Shown piece by piece: positions 27,940 to 35,727 of a DNA stretch of 64,000 nucleotides. Where the stretch lies: NCBI GenBank assembly GCA_937899785.1, contig CALCCG010000183.1:33733-97732 (forward strand), written 5' to 3'. Origin of the DNA: an uncultured Erythrobacter sp. (GTDB lineage Bacteria; Pseudomonadota; Alphaproteobacteria; Sphingomonadales; Sphingomonadaceae). The translations under genes were made by a program, and so were the position numbers. Within the stretch, counting starts at the first letter, position 1. Every line of letters starts with the position of its first letter. The notes under the pieces are model-generated. The model made no database searches. It was not told the origin of the DNA and saw nothing but the letters and a program-made list of their open reading frames with translations.

Positions 27940-30258
27940 GTGTTGGAACCAGTCAGAAAGCTTTTGGCGACGCCGCGCGTAAGGCATTGCGCGATCGCGA
28001 TCGCGCTCGCGACACTGACCGCGTTCCTGACGCTTTTGCGCCCACTCGACATCACCGCCTGGTCGCTCCAGGCCAAGCTTTTCACCCATCCGCCCAGCGG
28101 TTCGATCGTGCTGGTGACCGACGATCAGGGCGCCGCGCGCAATTCCTTGCCTGCGGCGAACACGCTGATCCTCGCCGCGCTTGAAAACCTGGATGAGGCG
28201 GGCGCAAGCCGGGTCGTGATCGACACACCGCTAAGGGCCAGCACCAATCCCGAGCTGGATCAAAGGCTGCGCGACGCCATCGTCGCAATGGACGACCGCG
28301 CCGTCATCGCCGCGCCGCTTGATCCCGCAATCACCGAAGGCCGGTTGCGCCACCCCAACGCAAGCCTGTTCAAGAACGCCGCTCCGCTGGCGAGCAGCGA
28401 CCTGTTGACCGACTTTCTCGACTTTGTCTGGGCGATAGAGCCCGCGCACAAGGTTGGCCCAGACCGCTACCCCGCGCTCTGGACTGTCCTTGCGCCAGCC
28501 GAGGCTGGGAACACCCCGATTTATCCCGCTTATTCGCTCAAGTCCCGCGACATCCCTGCGGTCGACATCTCCGATCTGGCATCGGGCGATCCCGAGGCGC
28601 TGCAACGCGTGCGCGCCAAGCAGGTGGTGTTCGCCGCGCTCGATGGCGATGAGCGCGTCTTCCAGGCGCCCGACAGCGTCAAACTCAACATTTCCTCTGC
28701 GCATCTTCACATCATCGCGGCGGAGACCGCGCTTCGCGCAAGCGGCAAATTCTATCCCGCCTGGTTGACCAATCTCGCCTTTGGATTTGTCCTGCTCGCG
28801 ATCGTCTGCCTGCCCTTTACCAAGCGCGAACGTCGGATCGCCTACGCCTTCTGGAGCGCGCTCTTCGTTGTGGCGTTCATCCTCGCGGCCTCGTCAGGAC
28901 ACCGGGTGATGTTGGCCGATCCGATTTTGATTGCGTTCGCTTATGGCACGATGCGCATGATCGCCAATTATCGCCGGCGGCACCTCTATGTTGATGCGCA
29001 AAGCCGTCTGCCCAACTTCACCGCGTTTCGCCGCCACCTCGAAGCGCAAGGCGCTCTTGGTGAGCATGTGATGGTGATCATCAAAGTCGCGCGGCTCGAC
29101 GCCATATTCGCAACCCTTAAGGGAAGCGAGCAAGGCGAATATCTGCGCCAGGTCGCCAGCCGTCTGGCGCTGGGCGAAGCGGGTGCGAACGTGTTCCATG
29201 ACGGCGGCAAGTATCTGGGGATGGCCTTTCGCCGCTCCGACTACGTCGATTTGCAAGGGCACCTCGAGGGCTTGCGCGCCGTTGCCTCGCAAGCGGTGAT
29301 GGTGGGCGATACCCCGATTGATGTGGCGATCACGATCGGTGTTGACCAGTCCAAAGAAGGCGATGTGTCCAACCGCATCAGTTCCGCCATCGCCGCCGCC
29401 GATCAGGCGCGTGAGGCCTATCGGCCGGTCTTCATCATCTCCGACTTCCAGGCCGACAGCGAGGAATGGGACCATTCGCTGCAATCCCGGCTCGAGCACG
29501 CTTTGTCCGAAAACCGTATTTCGGTGAAACTTCAACCTAAGGTCGACATGCAGTCGGGCCTGTTTGTCGGAGCCGAGGCGCTGGCGCGCTGGACTGACCA
29601 GAAACGCGGCGAGATCCCGCCAGTGCGTTTCATCCTCCAATGCGAGCGTGCAGGGCGGCTGGACGATCTGACCAAGCGCGTCATGGAAAAGAGCATGTAC
29701 GCCTCGATGGACCTCCAGGCGAAGGGCCTTCCATCGAAGGTTTCGGTCAACGTGTCGGCGATCCAGTTCGTCGACAGCCGGATTGTTGATCTGGTTGAGA
29801 TAGCGCTGAGCGCGACCGGCGCCGATCCGAGCAATATGATGATCGAGATCACGGAAACCGCGCGGGTTGAGAACATTGTGCGCGCGCGGTCGATCGTGGA
29901 GGAGATCAAAGGTCTCGGGATTGAGTTCTCCATCGACGATTTCGGTGTTGGCAGCGGCAATTTCGACGCGCTTTACGGGCTTCCCTTTGATGAAATGAAG
30001 ATCGACCGCATGTTTGCCAACGAAGCGGCGCGTTGCCCCAGAGCGCGCGCCGTCGTGGCCTCAATGCTCGACCTTTCGCGATCCTTTGGCATCCGCAGCG
30101 TGGTCGAAGGGATCGATCACCTCGCCACGTTTGAGGTGCTGCGCGATATGGGCGGCGATCTGGCGCAAGGCTTTTGCATCGCGCGGCCGCAGACATTGCC
30201 CTTACTGTGCGAGACTTTGAAGCTTCAGGCGACGACCCAGTTACGGAGAACGCCTTAA
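27940..30258 (+). CDS. CHASE2-like membrane protein with degenerate GGDEF and EAL domains
   Basis: Start is GTG 27940 after GAGGAACGG; length 772. An N-terminal helix leads to a CHASE2-like extracytoplasmic sensor (about 30-270), then three hydrophobic segments (about 272-340). The GGDEF domain (about 345-500) has DGGKYLGMAF where GGDEF should be, so it cannot be a working cyclase and may be a GTP-binding regulatory part. The EAL domain (about 515-755) keeps GAEALARW, NVSAIQFVD, MIEITETARVE and SIDDFGVGSGN. It is probably a c-di-GMP phosphodiesterase, though DDFGVGSGN departs from the usual DDFGTGYSS. Confidence 0.88.
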   Translation: MLEPVRKLLATPRVRHCAIAIALATLTAFLTLLRPLDITAWSLQAKLFTHPPSGSIVLVTDDQGAARNSLPAANTLILAALENLDEAGASRVVIDTPLRASTNPELDQRLRDAIVAMDDRAVIAAPLDPAITEGRLRHPNASLFKNAAPLASSDLLTDFLDFVWAIEPAHKVGPDRYPALWTVLAPAEAGNTPIYPAYSLKSRDIPAVDISDLASGDPEALQRVRAKQVVFAALDGDERVFQAPDSVKLNISSAHLHIIAAETALRASGKFYPAWLTNLAFGFVLLAIVCLPFTKRERRIAYAFWSALFVVAFILAASSGHRVMLADPILIAFAYGTMRMIANYRRRHLYVDAQSRLPNFTAFRRHLEAQGALGEHVMVIIKVARLDAIFATLKGSEQGEYLRQVASRLALGEAGANVFHDGGKYLGMAFRRSDYVDLQGHLEGLRAVASQAVMVGDTPIDVAITIGVDQSKEGDVSNRISSAIAAADQAREAYRPVFIISDFQADSEEWDHSLQSRLEHALSENRISVKLQPKVDMQSGLFVGAEALARWTDQKRGEIPPVRFILQCERAGRLDDLTKRVMEKSMYASMDLQAKGLPSKVSVNVSAIQFVDSRIVDLVEIALSATGADPSNMMIEITETARVENIVRARSIVEEIKGLGIEFSIDDFGVGSGNFDALYGLPFDEMKIDRMFANEAARCPRARAVVASMLDLSRSFGIRSVVEGIDHLATFEVLRDMGGDLAQGFCIARPQTLPLLCETLKLQATTQLRRTP

Positions 30259-30329
30259 GGGTTAATACTTTACAAACTCGAATGCTTAAGATACTCCTAA
30301 CGGGTCTTCAAAACCTAAGGAGCTTCGCT

Positions 30330-30362
30330 ATGCGTTCGATCTGGGACTGGATTTTCGCCTAA
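30330..30362 (+). CDS. Ten-codon mini-ORF with two Trp codons (leader-peptide candidate)
   Basis: After a very good ribosome binding site (CTAAGGAGCTTCGCT), an ATG starts MRSIWDWIFA followed by a stop. Twenty-five bases later comes a strong Rho-independent terminator. This layout of strong RBS, tiny Trp-containing ORF and terminator is like trp attenuator leaders such as rhizobial trpL. However, no trp gene follows; the next gene is a marR regulator. It could be a stand-alone small RNA with a coding part, or a leader whose structural genes moved away. It is also possible that this is chance. Confidence 0.45.
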   Translation: MRSIWDWIFA

Positions 30363-30386
30363 GGCGATCCAACAAAAACGAGTTTC

Positions 30387-30413
30387 AAGAGCCCCGCAAG
30401 TCGGGGCTCTTTT
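30387..30413 (+). terminator. Strong Rho-independent terminator
   Basis: AGAGCCCCG pairs perfectly with CGGGGCTCT over a five-base loop, followed by TTTTCGTTTTT. It closes the transcript that contains the mini-ORF at 30330 and could also end the upstream EAL gene. Confidence 0.9.
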
Positions 30414-30449
30414 CGTTTTTGGGTGAATTTTCTGTTGGATTTCAGAGCT

Positions 30450-30469
30450 CTTGTTGGATTTCCAACAAG
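30450..30469. promoter_or_regulatory. Perfect palindrome, candidate MarR operator
   Basis: CTTGTTGGATTTCCAACAAG is a 9+2+9 base perfect inverted repeat 90 bases before the marR start. Half-sites of the same sequence recur nearby (CTGTTGGATTTC at 30432, TCCAACAA at 30368). There is no T-run, so it is not a terminator. MarR proteins bind palindromes of this size and often control themselves; binding here is inferred. Confidence 0.5.
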
Positions 30470-30559
30470 GGTCGGGTCGGTCGTCAAGCGTCTTCATTTT
30501 CAAGCTATACGGGTTTCGACTAAATTGATCGCCGCGTCGCTTGGTGCAGAATCACCAGC

Positions 30560-31021
30560 ATGATGCAGCCCGAATCGCCTGAAAATGTTAACGTTTGCGA
30601 CCTTGTAAACGCTCTACGCGCGCTCCAGACCGCGCTTGATCAGCGCGACGCCGCGATCAGCGCGGCCCACCAAATGGCGCGCAGCGACTGGCGATGCCTC
30701 CAGTGGCTGCGCGATAACGGCCCGCAATCACCCAGCGCAATTCGCCACGCGCTTGGTCTGACCAGCGGGAGCGTAACCGCGCTGCTTGATCGGTTGGAGG
30801 CCCGCGGGCTGGTCGAACGCTGCGCCGATCCACGCGATCGCCGCGCGCTTCGGATTGCGTTGTGCGACGCCGCTACAGATTTGCTCGACAGGACCGATGC
30901 GCCCTTGGCCCAGGTAGCCGACAAGCTCGCGGTGCGATGGGGCACGGAGCGCATGTTGGCCGCTGAGCGGGCCTGCCTTGACCTGGCCAAGCTGGTTGCG
31001 TGGGTGGCGGTCAAGGGGTGA
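30560..31021 (+). CDS. MarR-family transcriptional regulator
   Basis: This 153-residue protein has a winged helix-turn-helix typical of MarR: SPSAIRHALGLTSGSVTALL as the HTH near residues 55-75, then the wing DRLEARGLVERCADPRDRRA. Helices at both ends would form the dimer interface. Such repressors usually respond to small aromatic ligands or oxidation. The palindrome at 30450 is the natural candidate operator, and the hydrolase gene downstream may be a target. Confidence 0.92.
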   Translation: MMQPESPENVNVCDLVNALRALQTALDQRDAAISAAHQMARSDWRCLQWLRDNGPQSPSAIRHALGLTSGSVTALLDRLEARGLVERCADPRDRRALRIALCDAATDLLDRTDAPLAQVADKLAVRWGTERMLAAERACLDLAKLVAWVAVKG

Positions 31022-31113
31022 CCGATGGGCCTTTACGGTGAGGGCTCGACCAGCGGCGTGCTGGCTCGACCAAGGGCGTTGACCCTCAAGGCCCGTGCGG
31101 AGAGACAAAGGCC

Positions 31114-32955
31114 ATGTTCGGTTTCCGCCCCCCCGTCGCTTTTACTCTCCTTATGCTCGCCGGTTCTGGCGCTGGCTATGCCGCCGCACAGAACGAGCTT
31201 TCGCCCGCGCCGATCGGTCTGTGGCAATACAGCCAGCCGGTCGTCTCCGACACGATAAGCGTTGCCTTCGCGCGCGATGAGCTGGGCGTCTGGTCGGCCA
31301 CCGTCGATGGCAAGCCCTATCTTGTGGCGGTCGAAGGCGACGCTCTGTCGCTCAATGCGGCGGAGGACAACCGCTTTAGCGGAACGCTCAGCGCCGACGG
31401 CGCTGTCATCGAAGGGTTCTGGTATCAGCCGGCCGACAGCCTGCATTACCAGCGGGTCGAAACGCCCATCCGCCTGGAACGCGGCGACCGTGCGGCGGGT
31501 GGTAGCGCCCGCTGGGCAAGCGACATCACGGTTCAGAGCCGGCCCTACCGTCTGTTCCTCGACATCTTTGAGGAACACGATGGCTCCATCACCGCAGCGT
31601 TCCGGAATCCGGAAGGCAACAACATCTTGTTCTCCTATCGGTTTGCGGTGGAGCGCGATGCGAAGGGTGAGTGGGACCTAGTGCGGCGACGCGGGGATAG
31701 CGAAACACGGTACGATCTTGACCTCAGCCAGCCGGACGCGCTCAGACTGGATTATGGCCGGATAGACGGCTGGCAAACCTTCACGCCCGCGGGGGAGACG
31801 CCAATGCCCGGCTATTACGCGCGCGATCCCCGGCAGGGTGACGTCGGATACTCCGTCCCCGAACAGCTGGAGGACGGTTGGGCCGTGGCGTCCGCAGAGG
31901 AAGTGGGCTTTGACCGTTCAGCGCTGGACGCGCTGGCGCGCGAAATCGCGGGTTTTGACGCGCGGGCGGCCCGGCCCAAATTGCTCCATTCGATGCTGGT
32001 TGCGCACAAGGGCAAGCTGGTGTTCGAGGAGTATTATTTCGGCCATGATCGGGAGACGCGCCACGATGTGCGCTCACTTGGTAAGGTCTTTGGATCGGTG
32101 ATGGTGGGCGCGCTGAGGCAGCAGGGCGCGGATATTGGTCCAGGCGATCGGACTGTCGAGCGGGTGCTGGCGCAGGCGGGCGTCGCGCCGGACGATCCGC
32201 GCACCAATGGCATCACATTGGGCGATCTGATGACCTATACAAGCGGCCTCGATTGTGTTTCCAACGACACCTCCACGGGTTCTGAAGAGCGGATGTGGGC
32301 ACAAGAAGAAGAGGCCAATTACTGGCGCTTCACCGCGAAGCTCCCGCAATTGCACGACCCGGGCACGCGCTACGCTTACTGCTCGGGCAGCGCCAATTTG
32401 GTGGGGGCGAGCCTTGTCGAATTTGGCAACGCCCCGGTCCACCACCAGTTTGATCGCCTGATCGCACAGCCGCTTGGTTTTGGCTCGTATCATTGGGCGC
32501 TGGCGCCCAATGGCGAAGTCTATCTGGGCGGCGGCGCCTATATGCGTCCGCGCGATGTGCTCAAGGTTGGCGCGCTCTACACGGGCGGCGGTCAGTGGAA
32601 CGGACAACAGGTGCTGGACCCGAAATGGGTTGCGACGTCGACCACCGCCAAGCTGCCGATCACCGCCGCGACGACGGGGCTTTCGCAGGAAGACTTCAAC
32701 AACTTCTATTTCGGCGGCGAGCAGGCCTATATCTGGCGCGTCGACACGGTTGTAGCGGGCGAGAAAACCTACCGCTCCTACGAAGCGAGCGGGAATGGTG
32801 GGCAATTGCTGATCATCGTGCCCGAGCTTGATCTGGCGGTGGTCTTTATGGGTGGAAATTACCGCGATGGCGGCGTCTGGGGGCGCTGGCGCAACGCGTT
32901 GATCGGCGGCCATATCATCCCAGCGATGAGCCCTGCGCTGATCAACGCGCCTTAG
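31114..32955 (+). CDS. Secreted beta-lactamase-fold serine hydrolase
   Basis: This 613-residue protein has a signal peptide (PPVAFTLLMLAGSGAGYAAAQ). Residues 25-230 are a beta-rich domain I cannot name. From about 250 comes a class C beta-lactamase/esterase-like domain. DVRSLGKVFGSVMVG near 312 contains the SxxK motif (SLGK), YAYCSGSANLVG near 420 replaces YxN, and EASGNGGQLLIIVPE near 563 fills the place of the KTG-like strand. Such proteins are more often esterases or peptidases than antibiotic-hydrolysing enzymes. It lies 92 bases after marR on the same strand. Confidence 0.87.
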   Translation: MFGFRPPVAFTLLMLAGSGAGYAAAQNELSPAPIGLWQYSQPVVSDTISVAFARDELGVWSATVDGKPYLVAVEGDALSLNAAEDNRFSGTLSADGAVIEGFWYQPADSLHYQRVETPIRLERGDRAAGGSARWASDITVQSRPYRLFLDIFEEHDGSITAAFRNPEGNNILFSYRFAVERDAKGEWDLVRRRGDSETRYDLDLSQPDALRLDYGRIDGWQTFTPAGETPMPGYYARDPRQGDVGYSVPEQLEDGWAVASAEEVGFDRSALDALAREIAGFDARAARPKLLHSMLVAHKGKLVFEEYYFGHDRETRHDVRSLGKVFGSVMVGALRQQGADIGPGDRTVERVLAQAGVAPDDPRTNGITLGDLMTYTSGLDCVSNDTSTGSEERMWAQEEEANYWRFTAKLPQLHDPGTRYAYCSGSANLVGASLVEFGNAPVHHQFDRLIAQPLGFGSYHWALAPNGEVYLGGGAYMRPRDVLKVGALYTGGGQWNGQQVLDPKWVATSTTAKLPITAATTGLSQEDFNNFYFGGEQAYIWRVDTVVAGEKTYRSYEASGNGGQLLIIVPELDLAVVFMGGNYRDGGVWGRWRNALIGGHIIPAMSPALINAP

Positions 32956-33089
32956 CCCCTTGCCCAGAGAAGGACGATTGCCACGCGGCCTAGCCTCTTC
33001 GCTTTCAAAGTCCAGTTGAACTGGAGGCCCCTCGCGTCTAGCCCGGGCGTCGGGATGATCCAATTCGTATCCGATTCAGAGGAGCCATC

Positions 33090-33266
33090 ATGACCAAACT
33101 GCATCAGCTTCCGCTTGCGCTGGCCGCGCTGACCGCTGCCACGCCGGCCTTTGCGCACGAAGCCGACTTCTTCCACACCCACGCCGAAGGGCTGATGTGG
33201 ACCGCCGCGCTCGCGGTCGCCGGAGTCGTCGCCATCCGCTTTGCGATTTCGATCGCGCGCAAATAA
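33090..33266 (+). CDS. Small His-rich single-pass membrane protein next to nickel SOD
   Basis: This 58-codon ORF is below the track's cutoff but has GAGGAG eight bases before its ATG. A signal peptide (LALAALTAATPAFA) would be cut at about residue 22. That leaves an extracytoplasmic HEADFFHTHAEG with three histidines and acidic residues, a possible metal-binding head, and a single membrane helix (about 36-55) ending in basic residues. It lies 25 bases before sodN and very likely belongs to the same operon. A role in nickel handling is inferred from context. I do not recognise the family. Confidence 0.75.
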   Translation: MTKLHQLPLALAALTAATPAFAHEADFFHTHAEGLMWTAALAVAGVVAIRFAISIARK

Positions 33267-33291
33267 TTTCCCGAGTTCAGGAGACACACCC

Positions 33292-33765
33292 ATGATCACC
33301 AAGCTGCTCGAAAAGACCGGCCTTCTTGTCACCGCCCGCGCGCATTGCGATGTTCCCTGCGGCATCTACGACACCGGCCCCGCGCTCTATCACGCCGTTT
33401 CGGTCGTGCGTCTGATGGACCAGTTCCTCGCCGCTGATGACAGCGCGTTCCTGACCAAGGCGCGCTTGGTCGCTAACAAGGAAGAGCAGGCCGAGGCCGT
33501 CAAGCACGAGATCCGCGTGATCTGGGGCGACTATGTCAAGCCGCCGATCGTCGAGAAGTACCCGAACATTCACGAGCTGACACACTCCATCATGATGACC
33601 GCGTCCAAGTGCAAGCAGGATTGCCACCGCGAAGACGGCGAGAAGCTGGTCGAACTCGTCAACGAGTTCGCCGAGATATTCTGGGCGACCAAAGGCGTCG
33701 AAACCGGCAAGGCGCCGTGCCCGTACGAGCCCAAGCTTCCGGTCGTCTTCCCGAAGCTCGGCTAA
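33292..33765 (+). CDS. sodN: Nickel superoxide dismutase
   Basis: Ni-SOD converts superoxide to oxygen and hydrogen peroxide. The 157-residue precursor has the nickel-hook motif HCDVPCGIYD at residues 18-27, where His1, Cys2 and Cys6 of the mature protein bind nickel. The first 17 residues (MITKLLEKTGLLVTARA) are the leader that must be cut for His1 to become the N-terminus. The ATG at 33292 is preceded by CAGGAGACAC. The downstream protease gene sodX fits the known sodN-sodX pairing. Confidence 0.96.
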   Translation: MITKLLEKTGLLVTARAHCDVPCGIYDTGPALYHAVSVVRLMDQFLAADDSAFLTKARLVANKEEQAEAVKHEIRVIWGDYVKPPIVEKYPNIHELTHSIMMTASKCKQDCHREDGEKLVELVNEFAEIFWATKGVETGKAPCPYEPKLPVVFPKLG

Positions 33766-33781
33766 CCTTTCAGGGCATGCG

Positions 33782-34069
33782 TTGAGCCTTTTCGGTTTCA
33801 CGATTGCCCGCATCGCCGGGGCCAGTATGGAGCCGGTCTTGCCCGATAGGAGCCTCGCCCTGTTCCGCGCGAAGCAAAGCGTGGGGCGGGGCGATGTCGT
33901 TCTGGTCGACCATCCTGAATTTTGCGTGATTGTGAAACGCGCGCGCGCGGTTGAGCCCGATGGTGGGGCGCGGCTGGAAGGCACTTCGACCGCTTCCACC
34001 AGCGCAGAACGACTCGGGCGGGTCGGGCCGGATCGGATCCAAGGTGTTTTGGTGATGCGCCTGCGCTAG
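33782..34069 (+). CDS. sodX: Nickel SOD maturation peptidase (S24/S26-like)
   Basis: This 95-residue peptidase of the signal-peptidase-like fold is expected to cut the SodN leader. The catalytic Ser is in AGASMEPVLPD (about residue 15) and the Lys in CVIVKRARAV (about 53), each followed by typical spacing. Unlike signal peptidase I there is no membrane anchor. The start is TTG 33782, 16 bases after sodN. Its end overlaps the convergent carotenoid oxygenase gene by four bases. Confidence 0.88.
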   Translation: MSLFGFTIARIAGASMEPVLPDRSLALFRAKQSVGRGDVVLVDHPEFCVIVKRARAVEPDGGARLEGTSTASTSAERLGRVGPDRIQGVLVMRLR

Positions 34070-35592
34070 GCTGCGAGTTCGCTGCGTTTGAACGCCGCGT
34101 CGCTGCGCAATTGATCGTGCTCGACCCAGGTCGAATGCACCCCGCTCGAAATCTTGTGCGGCAAGGCGGCGCGGCAAATCGGACCCTTGGTCACATCGCT
34201 CGCGTCCAGAATGGCGAGCTCAGAGGTTCCGGTGTTTTCATCGATCAGGAAGGTGACGAGATAACCATCATCCTCGCGTCTCTTCTGTCCTACCGCTTCG
34301 CTACGTGAGGACGATGCATCCTTGCGCGGCACCATCGGGCTTTCGCTTGCAAAGACGCCCTCCGGCAAGGTGTAAACCTGATCCTCGCCGCCTCCGGTGT
34401 CATGGCGAACATAGCCGTTGAACAGAAACCAGCCCGGCTTGCTCGTGGTAGACCAGGTGTAACGGTTGGGCTTCATCAAGTGGTTGGGATTGATCATCCC
34501 GAACTCAACCACCCGGTCCGACAACCGCTCTTCGCGGGTCTCGCCGGTCGCCAGATTGAAGCGCCAGCGGTGAAAGCGGCACTGGAACGAATGCTCGTCC
34601 ACATAGGCCATCATATGGCTGTATTCGCCCGCTTCCTCGATCGGATCGGGCATGGGCTTATCCTGATAATAGCCCTCAAGAATGACCTCATCGCCCTCCT
34701 CATAGGCGTTGGTCCAGTGAAGGACATAGGTGGGCGAGGCTTCGAACCAGCGGATATCCTCAGGCTGGCCATGGCGCGGGATCAAAGCAAAGCGCGTCGG
34801 TACACCGTCGTGAATGCGCGCGGCGTGGATGTTGCGCTCCAAGAGTTTGGCGTCCCAGAACAGCGGCATATCGTTGAGGATCGACCAGTTTTTCGTTATC
34901 GCCATATCGTGCGGCAAGCGCGGCCCGGGCAGCGGGATCGGCACGTAATGCGCCAGAGCTCCCGACCGATCGACGACCCCGTAATGCATAAACGGCGCGT
35001 GCTTGGAATAGTTGAAGAACATGCATTCGCCGGTCGCTTCATCCACCTTGGGGTGGGCGGAAACGCCGTCGAGCGGGCCCCAGGGCGCTTTGCCGAGCGT
35101 ATCCAGCGTGAGCGGATCGACCATCCACGCCTCACCGCATTGGTAAAGCGTCGCGTAAGCCACCCCAGCGTGAACGATAATGTCGGTTGATCCGGTGTCC
35201 TTCAGCCCCCCATGCGCGCCAAAGCCAGGGCGTTTGGAGGTGCCGTGTGGATCCATCAAGCCGCCCCACAGACCTGCGCCGGCAATCTGCTCAGCTTCAA
35301 AGCAGGCCGTGCGCACAAAGCGATTGCGATAGCTCGCCTTGCCGCCGGAAATGCTGACCTGGTGGATCATCGCGTCGCCATCAAACGGATGGTGACGGCC
35401 CAGCGGCTGGTGGACGGGATTTTCCGTGTTTCGCAGATAGACGCCATCAATGTCGGCGGGGATTTCGCCTTCGATCACTTCCAGCTCATCGACATCCACT
35501 TCTTCGTGGCATGGCGTCCACGCGCCCGAAAGGTACGGGTGGTTGCTGGGTTGAAGGCTGGTTTTGACGGGCGGTTGGCGTGTGATCTGCAT
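34066..35592 (-). CDS. Carotenoid cleavage dioxygenase family protein
   Basis: The 508-residue protein belongs to the RPE65/carotenoid oxygenase family: non-haem Fe(II) enzymes, usually cleaving double bonds of carotenoids or stilbenes. PADIDGVYLRNTENP and HHPFDGDAMIHQV near residue 70 are family motifs. Histidines in a seven-bladed propeller, for example in SAHPKVDEATG and NDMPLFWD-flanking regions, are candidates for the four iron ligands. The final HSTWVEHDQL carries the last one or two. The organism's carotenoids are a likely substrate, but the cleavage site is unknown. Confidence 0.9.
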   Translation of the reverse strand: MQITRQPPVKTSLQPSNHPYLSGAWTPCHEEVDVDELEVIEGEIPADIDGVYLRNTENPVHQPLGRHHPFDGDAMIHQVSISGGKASYRNRFVRTACFEAEQIAGAGLWGGLMDPHGTSKRPGFGAHGGLKDTGSTDIIVHAGVAYATLYQCGEAWMVDPLTLDTLGKAPWGPLDGVSAHPKVDEATGECMFFNYSKHAPFMHYGVVDRSGALAHYVPIPLPGPRLPHDMAITKNWSILNDMPLFWDAKLLERNIHAARIHDGVPTRFALIPRHGQPEDIRWFEASPTYVLHWTNAYEEGDEVILEGYYQDKPMPDPIEEAGEYSHMMAYVDEHSFQCRFHRWRFNLATGETREERLSDRVVEFGMINPNHLMKPNRYTWSTTSKPGWFLFNGYVRHDTGGGEDQVYTLPEGVFASESPMVPRKDASSSRSEAVGQKRREDDGYLVTFLIDENTGTSELAILDASDVTKGPICRAALPHKISSGVHSTWVEHDQLRSDAAFKRSELAA

Positions 35593-35657
35593 GGGCTTTG
35601 CTCTCTCCGCGACGGAGACTACCTTGCCTTGGCGCTGAGGAAAAGAGTCTGTCAGAC

Positions 35658-35671
35658 TTGATATGGGTCAA
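35658..35671 (+). promoter_or_regulatory. FNR/FixK-type box upstream of universal stress gene
   Basis: TTGATATGGGTCAA matches the FNR/FixK consensus TTGAT-N4-ATCAA at nine of ten fixed bases. It lies 56 bases before the ATG at 35728, a suitable distance for activation. UspA genes in proteobacteria are often induced under low oxygen by such regulators. Confidence 0.55.
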
Positions 35672-35727
35672 AGACAGCGCATCCGCTGTCAATCAGCATG
35701 GCTGAAAGACGAGAAGGGATCCGGCCG

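Noticed and set aside
30450-30469. Palindrome considered as a second terminator
   Set aside because: No T-run follows, and it is a near-contiguous palindrome, better as an operator.
32074-33063. 329-codon minus-strand ORF across the beta-lactamase-fold gene
   Set aside because: It is a shadow of a well-supported gene, with His/Arg-rich random-looking sequence.
34402-35190. 262-codon plus-strand ORF inside the carotenoid oxygenase gene
   Set aside because: It is antisense to a clear family member and has no domain of its own.
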